A DNA stretch of 64,000 nucleotides from Xenopus tropicalis (GCF_000004195.4 NC_030681.2:136865506-136929505), one strand, 5' to 3'; shown: positions 1 through 11,545, counted from the first letter of the stretch. The notes: generated by a model not told the origin, from the letters alone. Numbers and translations are program-made.

Positions 1-561
1 CTTTTAATTTAGAATTTTTTCCCAATAACAGATGTTGTTCTGTGACATCAGACATGCTGTTTAATACCAAAACTATTATTCATCTATTCAGCTTTTCACA
101 CTGTGTGCAAGCTGGCATCACAGATATTCCATGAAGATTCTTAAATAATTCATACCCAGAATGCATGACACATATAATAAATCATCCTCCACTATCTGTT
201 CAAGAGTGTTTATTGGGCAGATATTACTGCTGACATTAGAAAAGTAAACTTGTGGAAGGGCTTAGGATGACTTAAAGGCACAGAGGTTTGTAAAATAAAT
301 AAATAAATAAGGAAACAGGTACAGTTACAGTTACAGTAGGAGAGCTTGTGTTTGTGTCACATTGTGTTTGGAGAAATCTGAACAAGAACCTTGAGATAGG
401 AGGACTCATTTAGGAGGAAAAATACAGTTGCACGTAGCTGGGCTCAGCTGTGTCAGTAGATACACTGCATTTGTGTCTTTAGAATTGGACGAGACATCAT
501 TTTGATGCTGACAAGGGCTGACACTAAGCATTTTTGGGGCAAACGTGTTCAATTTGTGTAG
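1..561. other. non-coding, no feature recognised
   Basis: AT-rich single-copy-looking sequence with only a short AAAT-type run near 291-311. I see no ORF, splice-flanked exon or repeat family that I recognise. Confidence 0.6.
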
Positions 562-1230
562 CGCAATTAAAAAGCACTTTGGACATTGGTCTCCTCTTCA
601 TATGTAACAGAGCAAAATAATTCTATTTAGCCTCTATTTGTACTCTTCTCAACCTACTTCCACAAGTTTTCAAGTCTCTCTTCTGTACTAAATAACATAA
701 CATGAGAATGTAGAGCTGAGATGGTTTTGCATCTATAAGGTTTGTCCCCCTGGAGACTTCCACTTGATCTGTTCCAGGCTAAGCTGTTACAATTGAAAAA
801 CTACTTTGGACACTGGACTCCTCTTCGTATGTTCCTGAGCACAAGAATTCTATTTAGCCTCTTTGTACTCTTTTAAACCTACTGTCACAAGAATTTCAAG
901 TCTATCTTCTGTACTAAATTACATAACATGAGAATGTAGAGCTGAGATGGTTTTGCACCTATAAGGTTTTCCCCCTTGGAGACTTCCACTTGATCTGTTC
1001 CAGGCTAAGCTGTTACAATTGAAAAAGCACTTTGGACACTGGACTCCTCTTCATATGTAACAGAGTACAAGAATTCTATTTAGCCTGTTAGTACTCTTCT
1101 AAACCTACTGTCACAAGAATTTCAAGTCTATCTTCTGTACTAAATAACATAACATGAGAATGTAGAGCTGAGATGGTTTTGCATCTATAAGGTTTTCCCC
1201 CTTGGACTTCCACTTGATCTGTTCCAGGCT
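562..1230. repeat. three-copy tandem repeat, unit about 227 bp
   Basis: The block starting near ACTTTGGACA occurs at 576, 803 and 1029, giving spacings of 227 and 226 bases. Each copy runs through a shared stretch ending GTTCCAGGCT. The third copy ends at 1230, where unrelated sequence begins. Copies are roughly 90% alike, with small indels. The short ORFs crossing it on the minus strand are not conserved between copies, so it is treated as non-coding. Confidence 0.85.
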
Positions 1231-1358
1231 ACTGGGAGGAGTGGGTGATCCAAAATTATTCAGGGGGAGTATATCTCCATTAAAGTCTTTGACAAGACAA
1301 AGCAATTATGTTTTTGCCTTCACAGCTTGATGTTCTCAGCCGAGACAAATGAAGGGAA

Positions 1359-1440
1359 GATCATCATCATTTATTTATAAAGCGCCAGAAAGTTACGCAG
1401 CACTTTACATTGCATTTATAACAAACAGGGGTCTTAAATA
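1359..1440 (-). repeat. SINE 3' tail fragment
   Basis: It contains TTTATTTATAAAGCGCC followed by a CGCAGCACTTTACA-like stretch. This is the reverse complement of the tail also found at 6693, 14091 and 48568. Only the tail is present and it is diverged. Confidence 0.6.
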
Positions 1441-2925
1441 ATTTAAAAAACAAGGGTTACAGTATAAAAATGGGATCAGATAGCCCTGCTCGCAACATTT
1501 CATAATATTTGATGAATCTGCCCCTTCACATCTAACATTTGTTCCAAGGATTCTCCTCTTTTAATGGCCCACACCTCCAGGACTTGATTACTTTCTTTAA
1601 TGCCTTTGTCTGGATGTTGAGGACACATTTCTGCCTTTGCCATTGAGCTTTACAGTCCAGAATATGTCAGTTTAGTAGGAGAAACTATTGCTCCTGACTT
1701 AAATGGATATTTAATGAATGTGTTTCATAAATAGTTTGCATTATTATTTATTTTTGTAGGTTTTGAGCTGTTAAAAAGTGTTCACCTTCAATATAACATC
1801 ATGATGTTTAATATCTGGGCTTTACAAAAGCTATTTTTTTGGAACCCATAAGCCTACGAACTGCTCCTGCAATCATAATGAGGGATTTGGTTGAAATAGG
1901 AAAAATTATTGGGTAAAAAAAAAATAAAATGTAATGATCTAAAACAAAATCAAAAATGTTATCTATCACAACAAATACATGTCATAATTATTTCAAAATA
2001 CTGAATAAGCTAATAAACTATTAACCCAATTTTAGTTTTTGCTTCTTTGTGACTCTTTATTGGCAACCACATCTTATAGATTGTATTACTATATCATTGC
2101 TCTACTGGAGAGTTGGGGAGGGAGAAATCTAATCTAGTCATGACAGGAATTCAATAATAATTGAATAAAGGAGTCAACCCATTACAACCTTAATGTGATT
2201 CCTTCAGGTCAAGTGTGCCAATAAATATCCCATAGAGTAATGACTTTAAAACAGTATTCAGATGCAATCAGTAACTGGGAAGCCAAAGTTGCAACCTTTA
2301 CACTGACAATAAATCTGCCCCAAGATGAATGATAGATATAATTATTGACAAGAGCAGTTAGGGGACTTTAGATATGATTAAAGGATACTGTATTCCTTGT
2401 GTGCAGATACACATGTGATTGCTCTTGCACAATAAACAGGATGCTTAGATGTTTAAATAGAATCTCATAATAGGAGAGATCATGCAGTCATTTTTGTCTT
2501 CCATGGACAGAAAAAAGTCCCTCTTATAATGTGTTTTTTTTAAAAACTTCACAAGAAAGAATTAACACAACTCAGACCGACATGCCGGCCAATAATTACA
2601 ACTTACAACCAAAATTCACCCCCAGTCCACTGGCCAAATGTCCCGATGAAGAACTTGACAAATGTAAAAAAGCAGTCTCAGTCCAATGAAGAGTCTATGC
2701 GTTTGCCATGGATTGGCTATTTGGTTACTCCCCTTTTATCAGTATCTCCCTGATTGTATCATAAGGCAGAATTCTTGTTAACCTCCAAGAGTGCAACATA
2801 ATTAATCTCATGGCCACCAGCAGAAATCATGGGGCCCCAATAATACCTAGTAAACAGGGCCTTCCCCCAGGGGGGCTGAGTTATTGGCCCAGTGACAAAC
2901 AGGGTTCGGTAGTAATCTCTGCCCA
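1441..2925. other. non-coding, no feature recognised
   Basis: AT-rich sequence with many stops in all frames. I recognise no repeat family and see no gene. Confidence 0.5.
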
Positions 2926-2929
2926 TTAA

Positions 2930-3450
2930 AGTGGACCTGTCACCCTAAGAAATAAGTCCAAATTATTTTCTATATTGTTAGTTGAGCAAAATAAACTTTA
3001 CTTACTCTATATAAATAATATAAATCTTGTTTCCTTCTGTATTGGAATTACTCAATCAAAGCAAGCAGGCAGGCACCATTTTGTGGACACTGTTATTAAG
3101 GCAAGCTTTGTATCATGCCAAAATCTTGTTTATGTGATAGAATGGGGGACCTGATGCCCATGCCCTTGCCCATGCACTGGCTACACAGTTAGATGAGGAG
3201 GAGGGAGGGGGAAGTGAGATGTGCAGTGACATCTAGGAAGTGCTGAATGGAAAGCTAAAGTTACTGTCTGCCCCGCCTCTATGCCTAAGGCATAGAGGCG
3301 GGGCAAGCAATATATGATTGACAGCTGTGATTTTTAAATGCCTTTATAATGGGTTTGGATGTGTTAATATAAAAATGAATTTGGGTTTCATGTTTAATTT
3401 GAACAGGACTTTTATTATACAGATTTTCATGTCTGGGTGACAGGTCCACT
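2930..3450. mobile_element. TTAA-flanked MITE (Kolobok/piggyBac-like)
   Basis: Perfect 16-bp terminal inverted repeats, AGTGGACCTGTCACCC at the left and its reverse complement at the right, are each bordered by TTAA (2926-2929 and 3451-3454). A 4-bp TTAA duplication is the signature of piggyBac and Kolobok transposases; Kolobok/T2 MITEs are abundant in Xenopus, so that group is favoured. The 521-bp interior has no transposase ORF, so the element is non-autonomous. It carries a strong internal hairpin at 3270-3304. Confidence 0.85.
3270..3304. repeat. perfect 16-bp hairpin inside MITE
   Basis: GCCCCGCCTCTATGCC at 3270-3285 is followed by a three-base TAA loop and its exact reverse complement at 3289-3304. 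It is GC-rich in an AT-rich element. Confidence 0.9.
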
Positions 3451-3454
3451 TTAA

Positions 3455-4095
3455 GTAGAATAGGGCTCAAATTAAAACAAAATACCCATCTAGAGAGAAC
3501 ATGTATAAAAACATTCCTTTATGTCCCTTTTCATCCAAACACACCTAGTACCCTCCCAGACTCCCACATGACCTGCCCCTCTTCAGACCACTATTCAGGC
3601 CCCTGGCAAGGCTCACATCTGCTGCCCCCCGATGGACGCCCTGATGCTCTGATTAAGCTTGCCTATAGCAATTTAATGAGAGCGACAAGGAATACCAAAA
3701 GAAGTCCCCTTTATCCTCAACCAAAATGAAAATAATTCAAAGAGAATGAAAATGGTTGGTTATTATTAGTTCTGTTTTTCTTTCTTTTATCTAAGGTTTA
3801 CATTTTTTCTGCCAGTTTTCTAATTGATAACTGCTGTCATAAAAATAGCCAAAATAAAATACGTATTTACATTACATTGTAATTATAAAGCAAAAACTTC
3901 CAAATACTAGACCCATATGAACAGCACAAATGATTGTTAAATGCAAGGCATTACAGGAAGCAGATTTACTCGCATAAAACAAATACTGGAAATTATTATC
4001 TAAAATGTAGCATCTGTAGTAATCTCTGCATCTTGTAGAAATCACATTACTTTTATCAAGTTAGTGATTTTGATCATGCCTTTATATGTAAATAT
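3455..4095. other. non-coding, no feature recognised
   Basis: Mixed-composition sequence with no convincing ORF. I recognise no repeat here. Confidence 0.5.
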
Positions 4096-4153
4096 TCTTT
4101 CTATCTCTTTCTTTCTTTCTTTCTCTCTTTCTTTCTTTCTTTCTCTCTTTCTC

Positions 4154-4225
<72 letters not shown>
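4096..4225. repeat. (CTTT)n microsatellite
   Basis: About 130 bases of CTTT repeats with a few CTCTTT interruptions in the first third. The lysine/glutamate/arginine-rich and phenylalanine/leucine/serine-rich ORFs across it are simple-repeat artefacts. Confidence 0.95.
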
Positions 4226-4490
4226 GTCAAACTCTCTTTAGAAGTTGTTCAAGCTTGTATAGTTGAATCTAGAATACTTATAAGACTCAGTGTTTGGACC
4301 ATAAATGCCCTTTTGTTTACAAAATGAGGTATAAAACAGGCCTTCCCAGCTAGGTGTTTTCTCAATCATTATTCCTCCAAGGCCTCTACCGAAAAGTCTT
4401 CTTTTCCTATCTCCCTCACTGCCTAACTACCTGTTAGGGTTATTCCCTTTATAATCAACTTTAAAATTCAAACAAGAGCCCATTCACCTC
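4226..4490. other. non-coding spacer
   Basis: Short stretch between the microsatellite and a hAT MITE with nothing recognised. Its last 8 bases are the target duplication of that MITE. Confidence 0.5.
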
Positions 4491-4749
4491 CATTGTTGAA
4501 CTGGCCCACCAGGATACCAGGAAAACTCCCGGTGGGCCCAGGTGTCAGTGGGCCCTTTTGCTTCTAACTATTGCCTACCAATTGCATGGTCATTCCCTAT
4601 TTCTGTATGGGGAAAAAGAGATAGAAGGATAGAGAAAAGAGACTTGGATAATAAAGAGTTTGAGGGAGGAGAGGAGGAATAATAGTTTAAAAAGTGGGCC
4701 TATGGTCCAAGGTTCTCTGGTGGGCCCCTGGCATCTAAGTTCAACACTG
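4491..4749. mobile_element. hAT MITE, GTTGGACTGG-type
   Basis: The ends CATTGTTGAACTGG and AAGTTCAACACTG are imperfect inverted repeats. The 8-bp flanks TTCACCTC (4483-4490) and TTCATCTC (4750-4757) match 7 of 8, as expected for an old hAT target duplication. GGTGGGCCC motifs near both ends relate it to the elements at 24154 and 57317. No transposase is encoded. Confidence 0.75.
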
Positions 4750-4784
4750 TTCATCTCAAGATTTGTATATATTCAATTATTGCT

Positions 4785-4810
4785 ATCATCTATCTATCTA
4801 TCTATCTATC
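4785..4810. repeat. (ATCT)n microsatellite
   Basis: About six perfect ATCT units. Confidence 0.9.
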
Positions 4811-5090
4811 AAACAAATCAGTATTATATTATCTATTTTAAATATTAAAGATTGAGCATAGGTGTTCTAAAGCACACTAGCCTGGTAAAAAAAAGAAAGA
4901 GGAGAAAAAGAAAGAATCTCCTAATTCTACCTTGTATGTTGTCAGAGAAATATGTTCTGGGGGGGGGATTTCTTGTCCAAGTTCTATGCCAGACTTTATT
5001 AGGACAAATGTCATGCACTCTGCACTACAACACCCAAGACCCAGCTGTTTTGTCCATGTAACATCTCAAAGAAACAAATCCAGTTTTCTC

Positions 5091-5159
5091 TTTGATAGAT
5101 TTGATTGTTTGCCCGGGGAGGAGGGAATATCTGTTACCATATCAATCAAATCTATCAAA
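5091..5159. repeat. inverted repeat, 16-bp arms
   Basis: TTTGATAGATTTGATT at 5091-5106 and its exact reverse complement at 5144-5159 are separated by 37 bases. It could be a small foldback or a MITE end pair. No target duplication was identified. Confidence 0.8.
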
Positions 5160-5762
5160 TAATAAAACAAAATTGATCAATAGATATGTCATTATTTCTT
5201 GCCCAGCTGTCTCTGTAATGCACTCTGTGTTTTTCTTCCATTAGAATGAACCAACCGGATGTGCTGGATGATTGCTGATTTTCGTGAGTCTCGTGACAGA
5301 ATTTTACCTTTCAAACACTGTCAAAAATAGTGTTTTTTTTCTAAATAATTTTTTTATAATATAAGTTTTAGTGACTACAGATACCTGTAGTGTCTTTCTG
5401 CAACATACAGAGCTAGCATTGTGGTTTGACTTTACACCCACGCATAACCTATTGTGTAGCAGATAAAACAAAAGAAGCTTATTTACTGAACCTCCACCCT
5501 CTTCTGAGAAACTGTTTTGCTCTTAAAAGTGGTGGTAGCCAAACAATTTAGTGCACTGTTTTCTAAGATTATTCCCAAAAAGTATTAATGAACCGCAGTG
5601 GTGGTACGGTCGGCTTGTTCCTGTTGTGATTGCAAGCAGCTGTCGTCAGTAGAGAATAATAATGAGAGCAGTTATCAATACCATCTATGTTTAAATATGA
5701 TACAGACAAAGTCATAACTTAAGGGCATTTTCTACTAAATGACTGTTGTAGAAAGTAGTATT
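5160..5762. other. non-coding, no feature recognised
   Basis: AT-rich and without ORFs. I saw no recognised repeats. Confidence 0.5.
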
Positions 5763-5766
5763 TTAA

Positions 5767-6609
5767 AGAGGCTCTAAACCCAAAAACGAAATCTGGTCAA
5801 TGAAAATATAATTCTGACCAATTTTCCAACAAATGTTCATTATATATTTTCCAAGTTATTTGCAAATTAAACTGTCCCTTTCTGAATTCCAGTTTCTGAT
5901 TCTAACAATACTCAGAAGCACCAGTACAGAGACTAGCAAGGGCCACTTACTGTTTTCAGTAACAATTACATTAGCAAATTTCTTTAGTATTAACTAACTA
6001 GGGATGTAGCGAACCTCAAAAAAAAAGTTTGCGAACCCGTTCGCGAACTTAGGCCAAAAAGTGTGAATATTCGCAAACTTTGCGAACCCCATAGACTTCA
6101 ATGGGAGGGCGAACTTTAAAACCTAGAAAAGCCATTTCTGGCCAGAAAACTGATTTTAAAGTTGTTTAAAGGGTGCCACGACCTGGACAGTGGCATGCAG
6201 GAGGGGGATCAAGGGCAAAAATTTCTCTGAAAAATACTTTGTTGACACAGCGTTGCGTAAAACCACAAAGGCAGCTGGCAGACCTAGCGGAAATACGCAG
6301 CGTTTTTTGCTATTTCGCGCTATTAGCACCATGGAAACGGGATTTGCTGAAAAACGCCATGTGTGGCTTGTGCGGCGTTTTTAGGCCGAGAAAAAACGCA
6401 GCGGAAAGACACCACGCGAACCCAAATTGCGAACATACGCGAAAAGTTTGCAAACTCGCGAACATCCGATGTTCGCACGAATTAGTTCGTCGGCAAACAG
6501 TTCGCTACATCTCTATAACTAACATTTTTAGCAAACAGATATTGGAAAGTCGCTTCAGAATTATATTTTCTATCATTAGGAAAAAGGTTCATTTTGGGTT
6601 TACATCCCT
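5767..6609. mobile_element. TTAA-flanked Kolobok/T2-like MITE, split by a hAT
   Basis: The left end AGAGGCTCTAAACCCAAAA and the right end (reverse complement AGGGATGTAAACCCAAAA) are imperfect inverted repeats bordered by TTAA (5763-5766 and 6610-6613). About 330 bases belong to this element. The rest is the younger hAT insertion at 5999-6515, so this one is older. It has no coding capacity. Confidence 0.8.
5999..6515 (-). mobile_element. hAT MITE, TAGGGATGTAGCG family, copy 1
   Basis: The termini are TAGGGATGTAGCGAAC and GTTCGCTACATCTCTA, with an exact 8-bp target duplication TAACTAAC (5991-5998 and 6516-6523), diagnostic of hAT transposition. The left half is the conserved subterminal block shared with the copies at 18763, 44901, 51577 and 60635. 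Orientation is given relative to the promoter-bearing copy. The 146-codon ORF over it is not conserved between copies. Confidence 0.9.
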
Positions 6610-6692
6610 TTAAAATGAACCTGTATTTATTAACCCCAAAAAATAATTGATGCAGACTTACTCAGGGTACATTTCTAAACACTTTTGCAATT

Positions 6693-6760
6693 CCTTATTG
6701 TACAGCGCTGTGGAATATGTTGGCGCTTTATAAATAAATGTTAATAATAATAATAATAAT
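6693..6760 (+). repeat. SINE 3' tail with (TAA)n
   Basis: TGTACAGCGCTGTGGAATAT, a GGCGCTTTATAAATAAA stretch and a run of TAA units form the tail of the tRNA-derived SINE family also seen at 14091, 48568 and, with a head, 63326. Confidence 0.7.
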
Positions 6761-7329
6761 TTACAGTACATTCGTTTTTTGTTTTTAGTGGTTTTTAAAG
6801 ATTTTTAGACTGCTAATACTACGGTTTCAGCTCAACTGAAAGTCAGCCACCCAAGGGTTAAATTAATCCAGGGAGTGCCTAGACGGTGCTTAGTGCACAC
6901 TTATATAGGTATAGGTGTAAACTCCATACTGGGTAAGTACCTGGGTCATGTATAGTAAAGCAAAGCACTTTAGGTCTTAAAAATCAAACACATGTACATA
7001 TATATATAGAGAGAGAGATATCTATCCATAGATAGCAATCTAGTACATGCCCAAACAATGTAATTTCTGTTAAATCACTTAATACCAGTGATGAGCGAAT
7101 CTGTCCCGGTTTCACGTTTTTTTAATACTTCCAGTTGAGACATTTTTTTTCAACCATACTGTGATTATAAAAAACTAGATTCTCCCACACCATTTGAGTT
7201 AATTGCTATATTGAAATTTTTACAGAAAGGGTTCATCTCTAAAAATCTATCAAATGCTTTCTGACCCTCAGGGCGACCCACCCTAATAGCTCCCACTTAT
7301 TAACGAAAATGATGCATTTCTATCTCAAC
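6761..7329. other. non-coding; solo hAT end near 7086
   Basis: Mostly unrecognised. AGTGATGAGCGAATCTGTCC at 7087-7106 is the A-terminus of the TAGTGATGAGCG hAT family described at 13379; I find no partner end nearby. Confidence 0.5.
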
Positions 7330-7660
7330 CCCTAGCAGACCAGGACTGGGCTTCTATCTGGGAAAATGCTAGAAGGATTGTCACTTGTTTTAGACTTTTT
7401 TAAAACTACATTCTTTATTCCCCACCCACTCACCATTTTGCTGGAGGAACTGTGGAGAGAGGCGCAATCTCCCTCATATGTCCAATGTGGTCTGAGGTCT
7501 CAGGGCTACTGAGGAGAATATTACATAACCCTACACCAGTAGACACTTTCTTATTGGGCAAACCATTTTCAAAGTTCTGCAGATCTACTCAAACCCTGGT
7601 CAATCCTATTTTCACAGCCAACATTTTTTCCACTAAAATCCTAGAAATGTATTTCTAGTA
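7330..7660 (+). pseudogene. L1/Tx1-like ORF2 C-terminal scrap
   Basis: An open stretch reads through ICPMWSEVSGLLRRI and then FLLGKP, STQTLV and IFTANIF. The order and spacing resemble the C-terminal region of L1-clade ORF2 proteins, where a Cys-rich motif followed by W/F-W is seen. Only about 60-90 residues can be followed and the upstream Cys motif is broken. No 3' tail or target duplication was found. The assignment is a family resemblance made by eye; a chance ORF is possible. Confidence 0.4.
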
Positions 7661-8203
7661 CTCTTTACATTGTCTTCAGATTCCTGCCTGGATACAAACA
7701 GTGGTAGTATATTGTAGTATTAATATAAGCTACTCCATTTATAAAAGAGTGCAACACCAGCATGAGCAGGAATAAAGAACAAACACAACCTGCATTTGAC
7801 AAATATCTACATACATACTGTATACATAGGAAGATTGCTGAAGAGACTGGGAAAAGCCTTGTGCCCCAACATTAAAGCTTTCAATGTATCGCTTTTGAGA
7901 ATTCCACATTTTCATTGATGAAACCTTCTAATACTAATCAACAATAATGTTATAGTGCCCTCAGAAAACATGATTTAACGGAGCCTATTGTCTGGATCAC
8001 ATATTGAATGACATATATCTCAATTTGCACAGTCTATGTTCATAAATGTGAATTCTATCATCTCCCTTGTGTGAACTGAGGACCAAAATCTCTCTGTGTT
8101 TTCTAGATCTTGATTCTATAACATTTAAAGAGGCCAATATTTTGTCAGCTGCAGCTGTTACAGACTTGATTTACCAGATAAGGTTAAGCCAAGCTAAAAG
8201 TAC
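7661..8203. other. non-coding, no feature recognised
   Basis: AT-rich, no ORF and no recognised repeat. Confidence 0.5.
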
Positions 8204-8207
8204 TTAA

Positions 8208-8422
8208 GGGGAACTAAAGGTTTTTAGAAAATTAAAGATAATATATGAAAAGTGCTCCCCTAAGCATTTTTGCAATTTATTTTTATTGTATTTGTCAATA
8301 ATTAGCAGCTTTGAAACTTCTTACTCCCACTGGCTCCCACAACATCCCTAGGATTCATGGAGCTCTCCATCCCAGTGTTACCATTTCATAGTGCCGGGAT
8401 GTGTGTTGTTTTTAGTTCCCTT
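8208..8422. mobile_element. short TTAA MITE (Kolobok/T2-like)
   Basis: GGGGAACTAAAGGTTTTT at the left and the approximate reverse complement ending TTTTTAGTTCCCTT at the right are bordered by TTAA (8204-8207) and a degenerate CTAA (8423-8426). About 215 bp, no coding potential. Confidence 0.7.
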
Positions 8423-9029
8423 CTAATGATGAAAAAGTCTGTACAAATAAAAAATTGGTATTATATTTGTATGCACCTTTTTTAGAGATCTACATGGGTA
8501 TGCAAGCAATGACATATTTTGTACCTTGAGTGTAAGAATTTAGCTATGCTAAATTATAGCAAACTTTAAAAGAAAGATGCCATGATTAGATGGTTTCTTT
8601 ATGTTGAACAATTGATTAACCTTGTTATTAATTGCAGTTTTGTACTAGCTAGCAGTGAACCCTGAATTAAAAAGTGTTGCATACAAATAGTCCTTTGGGA
8701 GTTGATGCTACTCATCATCACCTAGAATCAATTGGTAAACCTTGCAGCTACATTAATTAAATAGATAGCAAAACCATTATGTGTAGTTTTAAGATTAATT
8801 ACCAAATTAAAATCCATGGCAGTAATCACTTAACTTTGAGTCAATGTGAAATCTCATTGGCAATCTAGTGCTAAGCAATTTTCCAACTTCAGTTCCAAAA
8901 TCTTAGAACTTGGAAACATCTACAGTCCTTTCTCCGTTTGAATGCATGCCATTTTATTGAAACACACAAGCACACATAAACACCCACGTGCACTTTTCTT
9001 TCTCACCTTGTATAAGAGAGCTCAGTGCT
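8423..9029. other. repeat-free AT-rich block, possible conserved element
   Basis: Between 8560 and 8900 the sequence has no recognised repeats and many homeodomain-type TAAT/ATTA cores (for example ATGATTAGATGG, ATTAATTGCAG, TTAATTACC). It could be a conserved non-coding element; this is inference from composition only. Confidence 0.3.
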
Positions 9030-9357
9030 GATATATGTAAGGCTATGCACTTGGATAGAAATAACATAAATGCAAGTTATTAACCAAATAGTAGCATGTT
9101 GAGGGCCTCCTGAATTGGGGATTTTTGTGCATAACAAACTGTGTAACTCTAGGCACTGCCGGTCAGTGGCTAGTAAAGCAAATAAAGTACTGTCTTGCAC
9201 TAACTTGAGAGATGAAAACATAATTTTGGCTCTATAGGTCCCTGGTAGGGCCTCACCTTGAGTATGCAGTGTAATTTTGGGCTCCAGTCCTTAAGAAGGA
9301 TATTAATGAGCTGGAGAGAGTGCAGAGACTGCAACTAAACCGGTAAAGGGAATGGAA
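9030..9357 (+). mobile_element. CR1 LINE fragment (RT thumb region), copy 1
   Basis: It is homologous over its length to 9745-10035 and, in reverse, to 43500-43830. It covers the part after the RT catalytic motif, including the segment that decodes as [27 protein letters not shown] in intact relatives. Numerous stops and indels make it non-functional. It ends at 9357 against an unrelated hAT end. Confidence 0.8.
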
Positions 9358-9365
9358 GGTTCTTG

Positions 9366-9447
9366 CACCCATTTCGCAAAGAAATCGGCCAATGATGAAC
9401 CAAAGAGATTCGCTGCGAATTCATGCCTACCAAAAAAAAATATCACT
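9366..9447 (+). repeat. remnant B-end of TAGTGATG hAT family
   Basis: The TTTCGCAAAG, GGCCAATGA and GCTGCGAATTCATGCCT motifs follow the same order as the B-end at 59180-59263 and 13800-13888. The terminal bases are degraded. Confidence 0.55.
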
Positions 9448-9689
9448 AACCAGGACCTTTTTATAGAACAAAACCTTGGGACAAGGTTCTCAGCATTATT
9501 GATGCTTTCATTTATGAAACAAAGAGAGTGTCTTGTGGAAGTTTTCAGCAACACAAAACAATAACTGAAATGTGTCACAAACTGCTTCAGGTCAGCTCAG
9601 CCTTTTATAGATGATGGTATACCTCAAAAGTAAACGGCACCCATTTTACAACTTTCTGTCTGCCCTGTGGTTACATCTGTGCAAACAGA

Positions 9690-10323
9690 TGGAAAACTGA
9701 GCAGCCAAATGGAAAATGAGGTTCAAAGTTGAAAAGTGCAAAGTCATGTACTTTGGTAGAAATAATATAAACGTGAGTTATACACTAAATGGTAGTAAGT
9801 TGGGGGATCCTTAATTGAGAAGGATCTGTTTTTTTAGTAGATAACAAGTTGTCTAATTCCAGACAGTGTCATTCAGTGTCTACTGAAGCAAATAAACATA
9901 ATTTTGCCCCTTTCTAGGTCCCTGGTAAGGCCTCACCTTGAGTATGCGGTGCAGTTTTGGGCTCCAGTCCTTAAGAAGGATATTAATGAGCTGGAGAGAG
10001 TGCAGAGACTGCAACTAAACTGGTAAAGGGGATGGAAGATTTAAGCTATGAGGTTAGACTGTCAGGGTTGGGGTTGTTTTCTCTGGAAAAGAGGCGCTTG
10101 CGAGGGGACATGATTACTCTGTACAAGTACATTAGAGGGGATTATAGGCAGATAGGAGGGGACCTTTTACCCATAGAGAGGAACAAAGAACCAGAGGTTC
10201 CATTTAAACCTGAGGAACAGAATTATTATTTTAAGCAGCAAAGGTTTTTCTTCATAGTGAGGGCAGGGAGGTTGAGGAATGCCCTGCTTGGTGATGTTGC
10301 AATTACATATTCTATTAATGCCT
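9690..10323 (+). pseudogene. CR1 LINE fragment, RT thumb to C-terminus, copy 2
   Basis: CR1-clade non-LTR retrotransposon ORF2 remnant. The last 97 residues (from 10032) read MEDLSYEVRLSGLGLFSLEK, then KRRLRGDMITLYKYIRG, and a C-terminal RLRNALLGDV..YSINAF, a classic CR1 C-terminal block. Upstream at 9935-10020 the ELERVQR segment is in another frame, so there is a frameshift at about 10006-10015. The same break occurs at 9340 and 43500. The 3' UTR is lost: the fragment ends at 10323 against a TTAA element end. Confidence 0.85.
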
Positions 10324-10327
10324 TTAA

Positions 10328-10600
10328 AGTAACATTAACACCAAAAAATTAAAGGGTTTTAAAGAAATAAAATATAATGTACTGTTGCCCTGCATTGGTA
10401 AAACAGGTGTGTGTGCCAAAAACACTATAATCAGTCTGAAAAATGAAATAAAAGCCACAGGTTACATAGCAGATAACCACTGTAGAATACAGCAGGTTTA
10501 GATCCCTGTGTAGAAACAAATTCCATTGTATTCTACAGAGCGTATCTGTTATCTGCTATTTTACCTGTTCCATTTAGCCCTACTTAACTTGAATGGCTGC
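10328..10600. mobile_element. TTAA element, one end recognised, internal hairpin
   Basis: TTAA (10324-10327) is followed by AGTAACATTAACACCAAAAA, a Kolobok/T2-style terminus abutting CR1. Inside, GCAGATAACCACTGTAGAATAC (two joined blocks, 10469-10490) is inverted at 10528-10556 with a 7-base insertion. The far end was not located with confidence. Confidence 0.55.
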
Positions 10601-10813
10601 CGTCATGGCTACGCAGCAGCTTCATTATATAAACTGTAGCGATGTTTCTGAAGCAAACGCTACTAAAGCTATTAGCAAACCAGATCTATTCTTTCTAGTA
10701 GGTCTGAAAAGAATTGATGTCCATGAACAAAGAAGAGGAATCGGCGGGTGGAATTTTCAGCTTGGAGAGAATGAATGCAGGAAAGCCTGATTGGCAGAAT
10801 GGGCAAATTTGGC

Positions 10814-10863
10814 ATTTCTTTCCTTTCTTTCCTTTCTTTACTTTGTTTCCTTTCTTTCCTTTC
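10814..10863. repeat. (CCTTT)n-type microsatellite
   Basis: Imperfect CCTTT/CTTT repeats. ORFs over it on both strands are low-complexity artefacts. Confidence 0.85.
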
Positions 10864-10989
10864 ATCACCTTGGGCACATTTTGGAAATATTCCATAAAAA
10901 GGCAACACGAAACTGGAAGGATTTCAGAGAGCAAACATAATTAATATTGAAAGAAAACGCCAGCCAAATTGTTCTGGTTTCCTTTAAAG

Positions 10990-11482
10990 AGAAGACATTT
11001 ATGTGGGGATCCAATTACAGCATACACATATTTCCAAGGTCGGTATAACACACGTTCTGAGCAATATTTCATCCCTAGGGCTAAAAAAAAAAAAAGATAC
11101 AAAATCATTTTAGGAGATTAAAGGAATGAACATTTCTCTTTTAGTAAACAAAATGTGTATTTATTGTAAGGTCAGAAAAGACTTTGATTTCCCCAAGTAA
11201 AGGTGAATTGGCAGAGGTGTTAAGTCTTGGCAGAAAGAGTGTAATTTATTTGATAAGGAATGGAATGTGAGTTATGCAATGCTATGGAACAGGTGAAATG
11301 TGAATTTCATAGGGGGAATTGGTTGTCATTTAAAGCAGCATATGCTAAAGATGTCCGTCTTGATTGGCATTCTCTATTGGGCCATATAGAGAGGCTTTTA
11401 AAGGACAACTATACCTTCAGATTGCATACTTAACCACAGGGTTGGACTGAGAGGTGCAGGGCCCACTATATATATATATATA
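10990..11482. other. non-coding; TTAA-type end near 11398
   Basis: It includes a poly-A run near 11080-11094, a TTAAAGGACAACTATACC-like Kolobok terminus near 11397, a GGGTTGGACTGAG hAT-MITE scrap near 11440 and a (TA)n run at 11468-11483. No gene is seen. Confidence 0.5.
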
Positions 11483-11545
11483 TCGCAAATCTTTTGAAAC
11501 ATTTGCGAATTTATTGGCGAAACGGGACAGATTCGCTCATCACTA
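11483..11545. repeat. A-end of TAGTGATG hAT family
   Basis: It ends in GGGACAGATTCGCTCATCAC followed by TA, the reverse complement of the A-terminus. The rest of the element is missing and a (TA)n run abuts it. Confidence 0.7.

Noticed and set aside
4042..4327. Lys/Glu/Arg-rich and Phe/Leu/Ser-rich ORFs
   Set aside because: Translation of a (CTTT)n microsatellite.
6173..6613. 146-codon ORF and the recurring MACRRGIKGKNFSEKY ORFs (6190, 18954, 60826)
   Set aside because: The shared peptide comes from the conserved subterminal DNA of a hAT MITE; the downstream frames differ between copies, and the other strand is equally conserved.
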